From Parasponia andersonii (taxonomy: Eukaryota; Streptophyta; Magnoliopsida; Rosales; Cannabaceae): a stretch of 64,000 nucleotides of DNA. This document shows positions 11,746 through 24,900 of the stretch, piece by piece (within the stretch, counting starts at the first letter, position 1; each line of letters starts with the position of its first letter). The stretch is taken from the NCBI GenBank assembly GCA_002914805.1, contig JXTB01000002.1:135575-199574 (forward strand), read 5' to 3'. The notes under the pieces are model-generated. The model ran no database searches and was not told the DNA's origin. It saw nothing but the letters and a program-made list of their open reading frames with translations. A program made the translations under genes and the position numbers.

Positions 11746-11999
11746 GCCTGACATTATTCAAGAAGTAAATCCAGAAATTTAAGATAATATGCCGTAACTT
11801 CCTGTCCCATATGAAAAAGTTACTCTGAAAGAATAACCTCAATGTTAAGAGGAAGTGCTATTAAGGAGATCTACTAAAGAAAGGAGAAACACAATTCTAG
11901 ATGATTACATTGTCTATCTCCTAGAATATGACTGTGATATGGGAATGGAAAATGATCCAATTAATTTCATTCAAGCCAAACAAAGTTCAAAATTCTAAT

Positions 12000-13505
12000 A
12001 ATGAATCGCTACCACGGAGAATGAGATAAAATCCATGAAAGACTTCGACATTTAGGATCTCGTCTAATTACCAGCAGGAAAGAAACCCATTAGTTATAAA
12101 TAGATTTTTAAAACTAAAAGGGATTCTAAAGGTAATATTGAAAGATATGAGGCTCGTTTAGTTACCAAGAGTTTCACTCAGAAAGAAAGCTTTAACTATA
12201 AATAGACTTTCTCAACCAGTTTTTTTGAAAGACTCTTTTAGAATAATTATGACACTAGTAGCTCATTTTGATCTGGAGCTACATCAGATGGATGTAAAGA
12301 CTGTGTTTCTCAATGATAATATTAAGGAAGCGATTTATATGGTACAACCTGAAAACTTTGTAACTAGAGATTCAAAGTCTATGGTCTATAAACTAAAGAA
12401 ATTCATATATACTCGTAAACAAGTATCCCGTCAATGGTATCATAAGTTCCATCAACTTATTTTTTCATTCGATTTTGAGAAAAATTTGGTAGATAGATGC
12501 ATTTATCTTTCTAGTTTTGTATGTCGATGACATACTTTTGGCAAATAACCATATAGGCTTATTGCATGAAACTAAGAGATTTCTATCAAATAAATTTGAG
12601 ATTAAGAACTTGGGATGCCTCTTTTATATTAAGGATAAAAATATACTGAGGTCACTCTCAAGGTATTCTTGGGTTATCATATAAGAACTATATCGAAAAA
12701 GTGCTTGATAGATTTGGCATGAGCAAATGTGCCCCAGGAGATGCACCTATTACAAATGGTGATAAATTCAATCTCATCCAATATTCTATGAATGAGTTTG
12801 AAGCTAAAGAAATGTAGAAGATCTCTTATACATCTGCAGTAGGAATTCTGATATATGCTCAGGTGTGTACGCATCTTTATACAGCGTATATAGTTGGAGT
12901 GCTAGACAGATATTTAAGTAACCATAGTTTGGATCATTAAACAGCAGCAAGGAAGGTTTTATGATATTTATAGAAAACAAAAGATTACATGCTCACTTAT
13001 CGGAGATCTGATCGTTTAGAGATTATGGGATATTCTGACTCCGATTATACTGGATGCCTAAATAGTAAGAGATCCACTTCAGGCTATATTTACTTACTTG
13101 TCAAAGGAGCTATATCATGGAAAAGTGTTAAGCAAACACTCACAGCTTCTTTCACTATGGAGGCAAAATTTATAGCTTGTTATAAGATATTGAATCAAAG
13201 AATATGGTTGTGGAATTTTATCATTAGGCTACGAATTATCGATAGTATTGAAAAGCTATTGAAGATTTATTGTGATAATAAAGATGTTATTTTCTATCCC
13301 AATAATAACAGAAGTTCGTCAAAGTTTAAACACCCAGACATTAAGTTTCAAGTTGTTAAAGAAAGAGTTTAGAATCACCTAATATCTATAGAACATATTA
13401 GCATTAACTCCATGTTGGCGGATCCGCTCACCAAAGGTCTAACGCCTAAGGTATTTCATGAGCACATTACTCATATAGGTATTGTACCATTTAAAGATGC
13501 TTAGA
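12000..13505 (+). pseudogene. Copia reverse transcriptase and RNase H remnant
   Basis: RT is visible in pieces: HFDLELHQMDVKTVFLN and MVYKLKKFIYTRKQVSRQWY (12225-12530), then LYVDDILLAN across a frame change near 12520-12550. RNase H follows at 12989-13372 with YSDSDYTGCLNSKRSTSGY, AISWKSVKQT and IYCDNKDVI, and the last motif [10 protein letters not shown] at 13415-13442. At least two frameshifts and several stops break the frame. It is the 3' half of the element whose LTRs are at 7818 and 13971. Confidence 0.88.
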
Positions 13506-13970
13506 ATTAGTGAGAGTTAGATTTTACAAGTTTTCTTGTGATAGACATATTTATTATTTGATATCAATAAAGTGATGGTTTTCTTTTATACTCTAAATTT
13601 ATATCTTATTGTCTTTTTATCTGTTATTTTGCATAAAGTTACGGTTTTGTATAAAATGAAAGATAAGGTTGATTCATTGAAATTATAAAGTAGGACTAAA
13701 CAAAAATAGGCATATAAGATCACTTTTTGTGTAAATTCTATACTGTACATCTATACTTGATTTGTGTCCTTGTGTGTATTGATTTGGTAATCATTGATAA
13801 GTTTAGTTACCTACCTAAATGTAATGAAGATCGCTTTGGTTTCATGTTGATATTCAAGATGTTCCAAATTGTCTTAAGGAGTAATTTCTTAACAGACAAT
13901 AATAAAGTACGCACTTAAGTTTTCATTATATAACTATTTCAGAAATACTCATGTAGCCTAGATGAGAGAT

Positions 13971-14350
13971 TGTTAGATTTTATAATTAACCCTTTTGTGG
14001 ACTACACATGTGAAGGACAATTATATAGACTAAGGACTGTCTAATTAAGTAGGGCTTTTAAGTAGTGTAATTATAGGTTCAGGAAATTACTAATTAAGTA
14101 TGAGCTATGTAACGTGTAGTTACCCAATATTGAACTAATAAGGATTGATAGGGTATTTATTAGCTACTAATATATAAGAATATAACTATTAAAATTTTGA
14201 TCCCCAAGCCAAATAAAATGTATATTTTTCTGTTTTGCCCCCATCAACAGAAAGAGAACCTATTGAGCATGCATAGAGTATTGTTGATAGAGAACCTATT
14301 GAGCATGCATAGAGTATTTTGGTTGTAGAAGACCTTCAACCCTTAGGTGT
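13971..14350 (+). repeat. 3' LTR of decayed copia element, right end missing
   Basis: It starts TGTTAGATTTTATAATTA after the purine tract GATGAGAGAT and aligns with the 5' LTR at 7818 through CCCTTAGGT near 14345. About 165 bases of the LTR end, including the terminal CTAACA, are absent. A perfect 36-base tandem duplication (14253-14288 and 14289-14324) lies inside it and is not in the 5' LTR, so it arose after insertion. Confidence 0.85.
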
Positions 14351-14908
14351 TTAATGTACCAAATTGTAGTGATTTGTCATCACGAGCAAACAAGGTGTTT
14401 AATGTACCAAGTTGGAGAGATTATGATTTCAATCTCATAAACCATCTCACTGAGTTTAAATAGTAATGAAACTAATCCAATGATAAATCCTATGTATATT
14501 TGAATAGAATCTTCTTCAGCAATACCATTTATATAGTATATGAATAAAATGAACAAATATTACAATCGAAGGTAGCAAAGCTACCTATATATGAATACAA
14601 ATTTCCTCCAACCTTACAAATTCTCTGAACTCATCAAATAAACAAATGAAAAACAGGAAGTTACAACTGGAGAAACTTATATATTTAATTCGAATAAGAA
14701 AAGAGAGACATACTAGGAAAAATCAAATTAAAAAAAAAAAGAGAGAGAAGAAAAAAAATGAACTCAAACAAAGGGAAGACATAGTTTTCGAATTATACTC
14801 ACTGTTTCTCTCATCAGAATACCATTTTTTTTCCCAGAAGACTTGTACTTGGAAGCCCAACAGAAACAGAAAAAAAAAAAAATGGAACTCGGAAAATTTC
14901 AGAGGCGT
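14351..14908. other. Spacer and probable 3' UTR of the minus-strand gene
   Basis: No coding sequence is supported. The word GGTGTTTAATGTACCAA occurs twice (about 14347 and 14395). The part nearest 14909 is the likely 3' UTR of the acidic-protein gene; purine runs near 14731-14760 and 14871-14882 are simple repeats. Confidence 0.5.
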
Positions 14909-17702
14909 TTAATTAATAACAGTAGCACAACACATGCAATTTCCAAAGAGAGAGGACCTGGCCTTGCGCTTCTCTTTAGCCTTTGGTGAAGTTGAAGAAG
15001 TGGCTTCTTTAGAGGATGACTTCCACAAATCCTTTGTTTCCTTCTGACTAGCAGAACCATTCCTACTATGCTTCTGTGGTGTAACAACAACATGAGCTTC
15101 TTCCTCTTCTTTCAGGAATCCTAGGAATGGAGTTTTCGACTTCTCCGACTCACTCCTTTCCAACTTAACAACTCTCTCTTCCACTGGCAATCGCAATGGC
15201 TTTGCTTGGTACTGTGTCAGGACTTGATCATATCCATTGAGCCTCAAAGGGTCTCCGAGACTGACATCATCTTGGCTTGGTGAGCTTTGGATTGGAGCCT
15301 TGTCCTGATACAGTAATGGGGTTTGATCTGATTCGGATTCTTCATTCTGGAGATCAATGTTGAAGCTTGGAGACTTTCTCATCTGAGAGTGAATATTCGA
15401 GTTGTCGGGATCCGAATCAGTGCTAAGTCTTTCCAAGCTTCCTGTACTGAGCCTTCCCACACTTTCTCGTGATATCTCATTTTTTGAACTCTGCTCAGCT
15501 GACCCCTTTGATGAAATCTTGGTTTCTGCTGCTTTCACTTCAGGCATTTCAATACATTGCTTAACTTCTTGCTTAGTCCTATCAACTGTTAACTCATTCA
15601 CGGAGACTGATATATCTGCTATAATGTTTGTGGAATCAAAATTTGAAGTTTTGGTAGTAAGGAACTCACCACAGCTATCTTGGTTCAGTTCTTGGATAGA
15701 CTGGTTGTCGTTTTGAACAGTCTCAGACCTCAATGCTGATTCCTGCTGGTGGTCAACTTGGATCGAAGATAGCGAAGGTTGAGGGGTCAGTACTGCTTGT
15801 GATTGATGAACTAGAAGTTGGATTTCTTCTCTGGTTTTTGTTTCTTCTGTTTCGATCACAATGGCATACAAATGTTCTGCATTCTCCTCTCTTGCTTCAA
15901 CAATTCTCTTCTCCGTTGACTCCTCATCCTTGTCATCGCAATCTGCGGTATTTGGTTCTAATGGAGTGATTGCAAGCTCAGGAGTGACAACAAAATTCCC
16001 TTCAAATTCTTGCCTGGTTTCCTTGCAGTTGCTAATGCAAGCAACAAGTGCTTCATCATTCTCTGAAATATTTGCCTCCTCACTCCGACAATCCTCGCTG
16101 CTCTTAGATTCACTGTAAGGCCTAACCGCTTCTTTCTGTTCTAGAGTAATGGATTCAGATTGAAATGCGTTGGAGTCTTCGGTTTCTGATTCTTTAACAT
16201 AGTCTTCACTGGCTTCAGTTGGGCTGTAGTCAGGCTTGTCTTCTCCATTTTCTAACTCTTCTCCTATTAGTCTGGTTTCCTCTGTAAGAATCATGCATTT
16301 ATCTTCGGTTTCAAGAACTTCCTGATGGGAGTTTGGTGAGTTAGTCACTGATATGGTTTCGGGTTCTGATTCTGGTTCTGCTTCTGAGGAATGATCTTTG
16401 ACCAAACTCACCTCTGTTGAAAATCCTCTACCACTCTTTTCACCTAGACCACTAAGAACAGTCAATGGTGTTGTTACGTCGCGTGATGCATCGTCGATTT
16501 TATCTTCAACTTTAGGTTCAAACTTGTCTTCAAAGACCTTTTTTCCTTCCTGTGATGCCTTCTGTTCTACAAGTGAATCAACTATTTGCTTCTCAGCGAC
16601 AGTATCCGGCGTGGTATCAACAACTGCTTCTTGATTCTCTCGTTCCTCAGACTCAGACAAGTGACCGTTATCCAAGCTAACACATTTTAAACTTGATCCT
16701 AGAGCTTCCTCAGTCCCTCCATATGATCCACTGTCACCTGGCACAGATCGTTCAGCATGAATTGTGGCCAATTCATGTTGATTGCCATCTGAATGTGCAA
16801 GTCTTTGAGGTTCTAGATCATGTGATAGTGTGGATATTGGATCAATAGCCGAGTTTTCCACTCCATCTACTTCTGCCAACAGGTCATAGTAGCATATCAT
16901 TGTTTTGTTTAAATGTGGTTTTTTCAATATTTGTCAAATCAACTTAGAGTTAGAATTAACTTTCGACAATATGTATCCGAGTAACAAAACAGAATAAAGT
17001 GTAAAGTAAGTGCTTTCTAGATAATAAAATTGTAAAATGGAGAAAGTTGCTGTTGAATTAGTTAGCTAGTATGCCAACCTTTTTTGATAGAAGCCTGCCT
17101 CTGCAGCTGATTTTCATCACTTTCCGGAGCAATCTCCTCAATGTTTGGGTCAATTAGACTCTGATTTTCTGCATCATTAGACAAAGAAAGCTGTTGATTT
17201 TCACTGCTTCTGCTACCTGCTTCGTCTGATCCCGCTGTGACTTCTGGAGAACCAGCAAGAACAAAAACTACAGTTTCTTCTTGCTCTGGAAACAAAAGGC
17301 CATAATTTAAGTGTATATGAGTAATTTAATGATGATAACTGATAAGGTACATATACTTAAACTAATGATTTATCAACTCATACCTCCTCTGCTCGGTGTC
17401 TGCTTATCAGCCACAACTCTCTGTGGATCATTAGAAGTCAAACCATTAGCTTTCTCGTGAAAATCCTTGTCTTGAGCAGCAGGGACTATATGATTTTCTT
17501 CTTTAACATCATCAACACCAGAAGTATCTTTTGACAAACCTTTTGGATCTTGAACATTGGTGTTGTCATCTTCTGCACTAAAAACGACATAGTAAATAGC
17601 CAAACGACACTTGAATATAACTTAAAAAGACACGTAAGCTAATACAACAGTTGCCATACCTTTCAAACCGGATGTGTTGTTGTTACCCATTTCATTTCCC
17701 AT
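14909..17702 (-). CDS. Acidic low-complexity protein, 800 aa, MGN start and CMCC tail
   Basis: The gene is spliced: complement(join(14909..16872, 17079..17285, 17384..17572, 17660..17702)). All three introns have GT..AG ends, all are phase 1, and the total is 2403 bases, exactly 801 codons. The start MGNEMGNNN puts Gly at position 2, which could permit N-myristoylation, though the Ser/Thr usually found at position 6 is absent. Most of the protein is Glu/Ser/Asp-rich and looks disordered. The last 30 residues turn basic (KAKEKRKARSS) and end with a Cys cluster, FGNCMCCATVIN, a possible palmitoylation site. A short conserved-looking motif, TPFLGFLKEEEE, lies about 75 residues from the end. I do not recognise a catalytic domain or a named family. 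Lipid anchoring at membranes is an inference. Confidence 0.85.
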
Positions 17703-17880
17703 GTTCAGTTTTCCAAATCCTGCAATATAAGCAAACCCCAGAAATTAAGTTCACTACCCACTAACCACAGTCAACCAAGATTAATGCCTTGAAAGATTAG
17801 GCCTTCAATTACAGTATATGAAACAATGAAAAGGGAATCAAAATCCCAAAATCACAAATCAAGAATTTGATCCATACCAT
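17703..17880 (-). promoter_or_regulatory. 5' UTR with intron and possible 5-codon upstream ORF
   Basis: Upstream of the start codon, an acceptor TTGCAG ends at 17720, and a donor GTATGG begins at 17877. Splicing these would join ATG (17880-17878, good context ACCATGG) to GATTTGGAAAACTGA, making a five-residue upstream frame, MDLEN, that stops two bases before the main ATG at 17702. If real, it would reduce or regulate translation of the acidic protein. Both the splice and the uORF are predictions from sequence. Confidence 0.45.
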
Positions 17881-19953
17881 GGTGATAATGATGTTTTCAC
17901 ATGCAAATGGCTATAGCCATTTGAGGACAGCTTAGACTCCTCTTACAGTGCCAGAGTGTTAATAGTAGATTAAGATGAGGAATTTGCGGGGTACTGTTAC
18001 TTGTACCAAAAGCCATGTTATGGGTAATCTGTCGGCCAATCCTAGCAAATATAGGACTAAAAAAGTAGAGGCACACTTCAAATTTATATTATTCTCTAAC
18101 TTCTTTTTAATTATATATGAGATTGACATTCTGTGATCATGAGGACATTGCTAACTAAATGAGAAGCCTAGTGTCGGCGACTGAATTTGCATTTGTACAT
18201 AGCCTTTTCAAGTGGCCTGCCATTATGATTATGTTGTGCCAAATTTCCAAGGTTTGAAATTGAGATCATTATCTTTAACATAAGTCACTCTATTTTCAAT
18301 ATATATATATATATATATATATATAAGTCACTCTGACTTTGCCTTTTTAAGTACCTATTTTTTCACAGGCGCCGCGGGCAGACTCATAAGAGGAGTTTTT
18401 AGATGGCATGCTAATATTTGATAACCATGACAGCCTAACAGGTTACATTGGTCTTTGGCCCAGGAAAAATATATTATAAGTTGGCACATGTTAGTGGTTC
18501 CAAAACTTTAGTTTAACTTTTTGTTTTTAAAGAAATTTTTTTTAATGAAACTTATAATAAAGTTAGGTGAATATTGGTTTGTACATTCAAAGTAAGTAAA
18601 GGAAATAGATGTAGAGAAAAACCGTATGCTAAAACATAACGTTGAAATACTTCAAAAAAAAAAAAAACATAACGTTGAAACAAAGGTGTTATCTAGTTTA
18701 TTTGGTAAATAACACTTTGAGATATGTCTAGACATTGGGAATCAAATCTCCCTTTCACCATTGTACATACAATCATTGGTGACTTTTAATTTTAAACCCG
18801 TATTCAAATTACTCATAATTTTACTAGTCTATGCATTTCTTGGCCTCTTGTGACTTTACCATATGGAAAGAGTCATCTCCTACCATTATCTAAAAGAAAA
18901 AGTCAGTGAAAGGACCCAAATTAGAAGGTTTCATTGTATAGTTAGCTGGTTATATAAACTATTTTTCTTTCTTTTGTGATGGGAATCAAATTATGGCACC
19001 GATAAGGGTGTCTGAGTTGGTGGGTCGGTATATTCAAGGTTTCTTGGTCTCAAAGCCTTATTTTAGATAGAGGGTGGCTGGGAAGAGATGCTTTTTCAAG
19101 GCTAAGCTCATCATAGCAGTGTGTCATTCTTTGGAACTCTCCCCCTCTTTACATGAAAGTTTAAGTAAATTGGACCCTCTTCTCATTCTTTTTTCCTTAA
19201 TAGAAAGGAATCGAATTAGGAGAGTTGGTGGAAATCCACCATCTCGAAATGATTGTGCCAAATTGAGTCCATCTAAGGAAGTCTCTTTCTCATTTTTTGT
19301 TTAATCAGTTGGTTATATTAGTGGCAAATAGAGATTATGACACGTTTTGTAGTCTCATTGCCTTCCCATGGGGCTTGGAAGAGGACAATGTGAAACTGAA
19401 ACTAAACTTTTGGGCTTCGTTTTGTGGCTCGCTTGGTAACCCAATACAAAAGGGACTCAATTACTTAAGTGGGCCAGTGTAATCAGGCCATGCAATATCA
19501 GGTCCTTAAAAAAAGAAGTATGATAGTTGTTTTCGGCTTAAACCTCAACTAGTTAGTCAATAAAACCTAATCACTCAGTTGACAAAATTCAACATAATCA
19601 AATTCCAGCCAGTTCCAGACAATATTCAACCAATTAGTTAAAAAAAAACTCAACCAGCTAGTGGACAAATCTCAACCACTTTTGAAAAATTAGAGGCTAA
19701 TTTAGAACATTACCATAATATCTGTTATAAACAAAAAATTCAAAAAAAAAGTATTAAGGGTAAAAAATTTACCCTCTCAAACTGCTACTGGTCTAATTTC
19801 CTGTGTCTATTAACTTGGTCGAGCCCATTGCCGACAATAGTTTCATGAACATTACGAGATTCCCTATCCTTAATTTTACGACAATTTGCTTTTGCTTCTT
19901 CCTTGGCATTTGGAAGAAACTTCGTTTGTTTATATATAAATATATATATATAT
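17881..19953. other. Intergenic region between the two host genes, left part
   Basis: It holds the upstream region of the minus-strand gene and no supportable coding sequence. A TA microsatellite lies at 18300-18325, flanked on both sides by ATAAGTCACTCT. Short open frames at 19074-19482 show no recognised motifs. Confidence 0.5.
18300..18325. repeat. (TA)n microsatellite
   Basis: About 13 uninterrupted AT units, bracketed by direct repeats ATAAGTCACTCT at about 18279 and 18323. Confidence 0.9.
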
Positions 19954-20214
19954 GGGTAGTTATTTTTTTTAATCTATATATCATTTTGTTAATAAAAATT
20001 TAGTATGTATATTTTTGTATTATAAAAAATAAGAAAGAGAAATAACATTAATGACGTATATCTTTTTATATATTTCGTTATAATTTATAAAAAAAATACT
20101 TATAAATAAGTTAAAAAATTACCTATTAGATTGTTAACCTATATATATATATATATTTATAAATAAGTTAAAAAATTACCTATTAGATTGTTAACCTATA
20201 TATATATATATATT
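19954..20214. mobile_element. TA-tract-associated MITE, copy C, with duplicated right end
   Basis: It starts GGGTAGTTATTTTTTTTAA directly after a TA tract and shares the interior AAAATTTAGTATGTATATTTTT and AAGAAAGAGAAATAACATTAATGA in diverged form with copy D (25478). The right end TTACCTATTAGATTGTTAACC runs into a TA tract. A 57-base unit comprising that right end and tract is perfectly duplicated in tandem (20101-20157 and 20158-20214). Confidence 0.6.
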
Positions 20215-21955
20215 TATATGTTGATACTAGAGAAAATTATTCGGTATTTTTGTTGACTTGGATTATTTCTATACCTTTTCACCATTTTTTCTATTTTCTC
20301 AACAAAGACAATTATAATGTTTCTTTCATATTGTTACATGAACGAGGAACAAGTATTTCTTTTTTTTTCTTTTGAGGGAATGAATGAGGAGCAAGTTAAA
20401 ACTACCTTTGTTAATTTAAGTGAATGGTCTTTGAAACTCTGTTGACGACATTAGAAGTACGTACAATCACCTTCCGTTAGTAAGGTGATATAAAAAGATC
20501 ATATAGCTTTTTTTTTTTTTTCCCTTCCCTGAAAGGGATATAATATAGCTATTAGTAAATGCAAAATCCACGTACTTTAAAAAATATTATTGACAATTGA
20601 CTCGTGTATATAAAAAGTTTTCCGCCCATATATTATGTGATAATTTGTTCGAATTTTTACGCCACGGATATCGCCTAAATCTGTGTCCATGAACTTATAA
20701 ATGGGCATTTAATTATTGGACGGCTGGGATGATAACGGATATATACTCTAGAGCATTCACTAACATCCATTTTGAGACGAGGATACCAGATTGATCAGTA
20801 CGGCAAGTTGTGTTTGCACGTCTCACACGGTTACGTTACGTTGTCGACGCGTATATATAACAAATGATTTTTTTGACACGTATAGATAAAAAATAATGTT
20901 TTTAAAGAAATAATAATACATAACTTCTTAATAGTATTTTTGTTCTATTTCTAATGTTTTAATGACAAATGTAAAAGATCAAATAATCAGAGTCTAACAG
21001 TCTTTTTCCTTTTTGAAAGAATAATGTGAACGAATTGACCAAAAAGGTAAATAGTGCATGCACGTCCTAAATTTGTTCCACCTAAAATGCCGACAATTTT
21101 TTTTTTCCTTATAAAAAGAAGAAAAAAGAATCGATTTAGCTAAAATATATCAAATTCTATTACTTGGACAGCTTTTCGATAATACCAATATTAAGGTTTC
21201 ATCATAAAAAATATATATAGATCCAACATAACTCATTTTTTTTTTTTTTGATCCAACATAACTTATTTGCTTAATTAATAATTACGTATACAAACTCATT
21301 GAATAAATTATAAAGATCGCGTTGAATGGTCGATTAACTCAAGATTAAGTTAAGTTAAGGGTCCCCACTGACGGTCACACACGGAATCTGTTGCATCGTT
21401 TTCTTTAATCCGTTCTCATTAATTTCCTTACCTACTTAGTTTTCTGCCCTGTTCTTTTGCTGTAATAATGTGAAAATTTCCCAAACATCGAATTAAATAA
21501 ACAGGTCAATGTCCTAGTTTTGCATGCTATTTTACCCTCTGCATGGTCGACGTTCTTATCGAGCTCGTTTGAAAGAGAAGCTATATTCGGCGAACACACG
21601 GTATTATATCATCGGAAACTTCAGAGAAGAGGACACATATATGACTAAGAAACATGTAATGAATACATTAACCTAGACATGAGTCATCACCGCCAAATAT
21701 CTTTACAGTATAGGTGTGTGTGTATATATATATATATATATATCTTGCAAGTTAGCCATTGTGATCATTGCCAGTACTTAGATAATACTGCGTACGTACT
21801 GTTTCCTAAACCAAATAATTTCCTTCTCCTAGACTGTTTTCCTTTCTAGTTTGCCTATTACCTACATTGTTTCTAATTTTTATAAGCCAGCCCTCCTTAT
21901 ACATTTTAAGCTTTCGTAATCCAATCCCTTTCTGAGTTCCTTCAACACACACAAT
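20215..21955 (+). promoter_or_regulatory. Upstream region of the Ca2+-ATPase gene
   Basis: No gene is present. A TATA-like TTTATAAG lies at about 21877-21884, some 75 bases before the start codon, and a TA tract at about 21723-21742. An ACGCGT word (CGCG-box type, bound by CAMTA factors in plants) occurs at about 20848. The start ATG sits in the context CACACAATATGG. The transcription start itself cannot be read from the sequence. Confidence 0.4.
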
Positions 21956-24900
21956 ATGGTGTCCAGTATTTTACATGCAGAACTGGGTTGCGTTGAGTTG
22001 TTACTCGGTGTCAACCCGAAAACCCTGAATCCAAACAAACAGAAATGGCATTCGGCTTTTGTTACCATCTACTGCTCTAGAGCTTTGTTGTCATTCTTCA
22101 AAACTACATCACCACCAAAAAACAGCTCTACCAAAATCCCGCCCTCTCCATCTTACACTGTTGTCTACGTTAAGCCCGAAAACGGCTTTGAAATTGGTCC
22201 AACGAGCCTCATTCAGCTCACCAAAGAGAAAAATCTTGATCAACTTAGAGAGTTCGGAGGGGTTGATGGTGTGGCAAAGGCTCTCAAAACTGATGCAGGG
22301 CATGGAATTCATAGTGATGGCGAAAACATTGCCCGAAGACGAGAAACTTTTGGCTCGAATACGTACCAAAAACCGCCAACTAAGAGCTTCTTCCATTTTG
22401 TGTGGGAAGCTTTTAAGGATCTTACTATCATCATACTTTTGGGCTGCGCTGCACTCTCTCTTGGCTTTGGCATGAAAGTTCATGGAGCAAAAGAAGGCTG
22501 GATTGACGGTTTGAGTATTTTTATTGCTGTTTTTCTTGTCATTAGTGTCTCCGCAATCAGTAACTACAGGCAAAACAGACAATTCGACAAATTATCCAAA
22601 GTCAGCAACAACATCCAAATTGAAGCCATTAGAGATGGAAGACGCCAACATATTTCGATATTCGAAATCGTTGTTGGAGACCTTGTTTGCTTAAAGATTG
22701 GAGACCAAGTTCCAGCAGATGGTTTGTTCGTAGAAGGACATTCTTTACACATTGACGAGTCCAGCATGACAGGGGAGAGCGACCACGTCGAAGTTAACCA
22801 CAGCCAAAATCCTTTCTTGTTTTCTGGAACCAAAGTGGTTGATGGCTATGCCCAGATGCTCGTAACTTCAGTTGGAATGAACACAACTTGGGGACAGATG
22901 ATGAGCCAAATCAGCAGCGATTCGAATGAACAGACGCCTTTACAAGCTCGGCTCGACAAGTTAACTTCAGCGATAGGTAAGGTCGGTCTAACAGTTGCTT
23001 TCCTAGTTCTTGTAGTTTTGTTTGTCCGTTACTTCACCGGGAACACAGAAGACGATAACGGAAACAAAGAATTCAACGGCAGCAAGACAAAGACGGACAA
23101 CATAATAAATGCAGCGGTCGAAATTATAGCAGCAGCGGTCACAATTGTGGTCGTTGCGATTCCCGAAGGCTTGCCACTGGCTGTGACGCTTACGCTTGCA
23201 TATTCAATGAAGAGAATGATGTTTGACAACGCTATGGTGAGGAAGCTCTCTGCTTGTGAAACCATGGGCTCTGCCACCACCATTTGTACAGATAAAACCG
23301 GTACGCTCACCATGAACCAAATGAAGGTCACAAACTTTTGGCTTGGTAAAGAATCTGTGGCTGAAAGTTCTTACTCAAAAATTGCTCCATACGTAGTAGA
23401 ATTATTTCGAGAAGGAATAGCTCTTAATACTACTGGTAGCGTCTACAGGCCCAGTTTGGGATCAGAATTTGAAATTTCAGGTAGCCCAACGGAAAAAGCA
23501 ATTCTTTCTTGGGCCGTTATGGAGTTGAAAATGGATATGGAGGAAGTAAAGGAAAGTTGTAGCATTCTTCACGTTGAGGCCTTCAATTCCCAGAAGAAAC
23601 GAAGTGGGGTTTTGATGACGAGAAAGGCAGACAACACAATCTGGGTTCACTGGAAAGGAGCTGCGGAGATGATTTTAGCCATGTGTTCGAGCTACTATGA
23701 TGCTTCTGGAATCAACAAAGATCTTGATGAGAACCAGAAAATGGAATTTGAGAAAATTATACAAGGTATGGCAGCCAGCAGTCTAAGATGTATTGCTTTT
23801 GCACATAAACAAGTTGAAACCACAGAGCTTGAAGATTCGGCGGGACATGAAAAGTTACAAGACGATGGCTTGATCCTATTAGGCCTGGTGGGCATTAAGG
23901 ATCCCTGCCGTCCAGGAGTAAAGAAAGCTGTCGAAGCTTGCCAGTACGCTGGAGTAAACATCAAGATGATCACTGGTGACAACGTTTTCACCGCAAAAGC
24001 CATAGCCACGGAGTGTGGAATCCTTAGATCGAACCAAGACATGAGTGGAGCTGTGATAGAAGGTGTGGAGTTCCGAAACTACACGCCAGAGCAGAGAATG
24101 GAGAAGGTTGACAAGATTTGCGTCATGGCAAGGTCGTCTCCCTTTGACAAACTCTTAATGGTACAATGCTTGAAACAGAAAGGCCACGTCGTAGCAGTCA
24201 CCGGAGACGGCACAAACGACGCACCAGCATTGAAAGAAGCCGACATTGGGCTCTCCATGGGAATCCAAGGCACCGAAGTCGCCAAAGAAAGCTCGGATAT
24301 CGTCATCTTGGACGACAATTTCGCTTCCGTAGCCACAGTTCTGAGGTGGGGCAGATGCGTTTACAACAACATCCAGAAGTTCATCCAATTCCAGCTAACA
24401 GTAAACGTTGCCGCCCTCGTAATCAACTTTGTGGCCGCCATTTCAGCCGGAGAAGTTCCATTAACAGCAGTTCAGTTACTATGGGTGAACTTGATCATGG
24501 ACACCTTAGGAGCTCTGGCTCTGGCCACAGAGAAGCCCGCAGACGAGCTCATGCAAAACCCACCAGTGGGTCGAACGGAGCCACTCATAACCAACATCAT
24601 GTGGAGAAATCTGTTGGTTCAGGCATTTTATCAAATAGCTGTGCTGCTAACGCTGCAGTTCAGAGGCAAAGCAATATTCAACGTTAATGATAAGGTGAAA
24701 GACACTTTGATATTCAACACCTTCGTTCTTTGCCAAGTTTTCAACGAGTTCAACGCTAGGAAGCTAGAGAAGAGGAATGTGTTTAAAGGGATTCACAGGA
24801 ACAAACTCTTCTTATCGATCATTGCCATGACCGTAGTTCTTCAAGTTTTAATGGTGGAGGTTTTGAAGAAGTTTGCTGATACAGAGAGATTGAGTTGGGG

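Noticed and set aside
15402..16634. Plus-strand frames of 78-104 codons
   Set aside because: They are antisense shadows of the large exon of the acidic-protein gene.
22109..24687. Other-frame ORFs inside the Ca2+-ATPase gene, up to 173 codons
   Set aside because: The P-type ATPase frame is unmistakable and complete; these are shadows of its G/C-richer codons.
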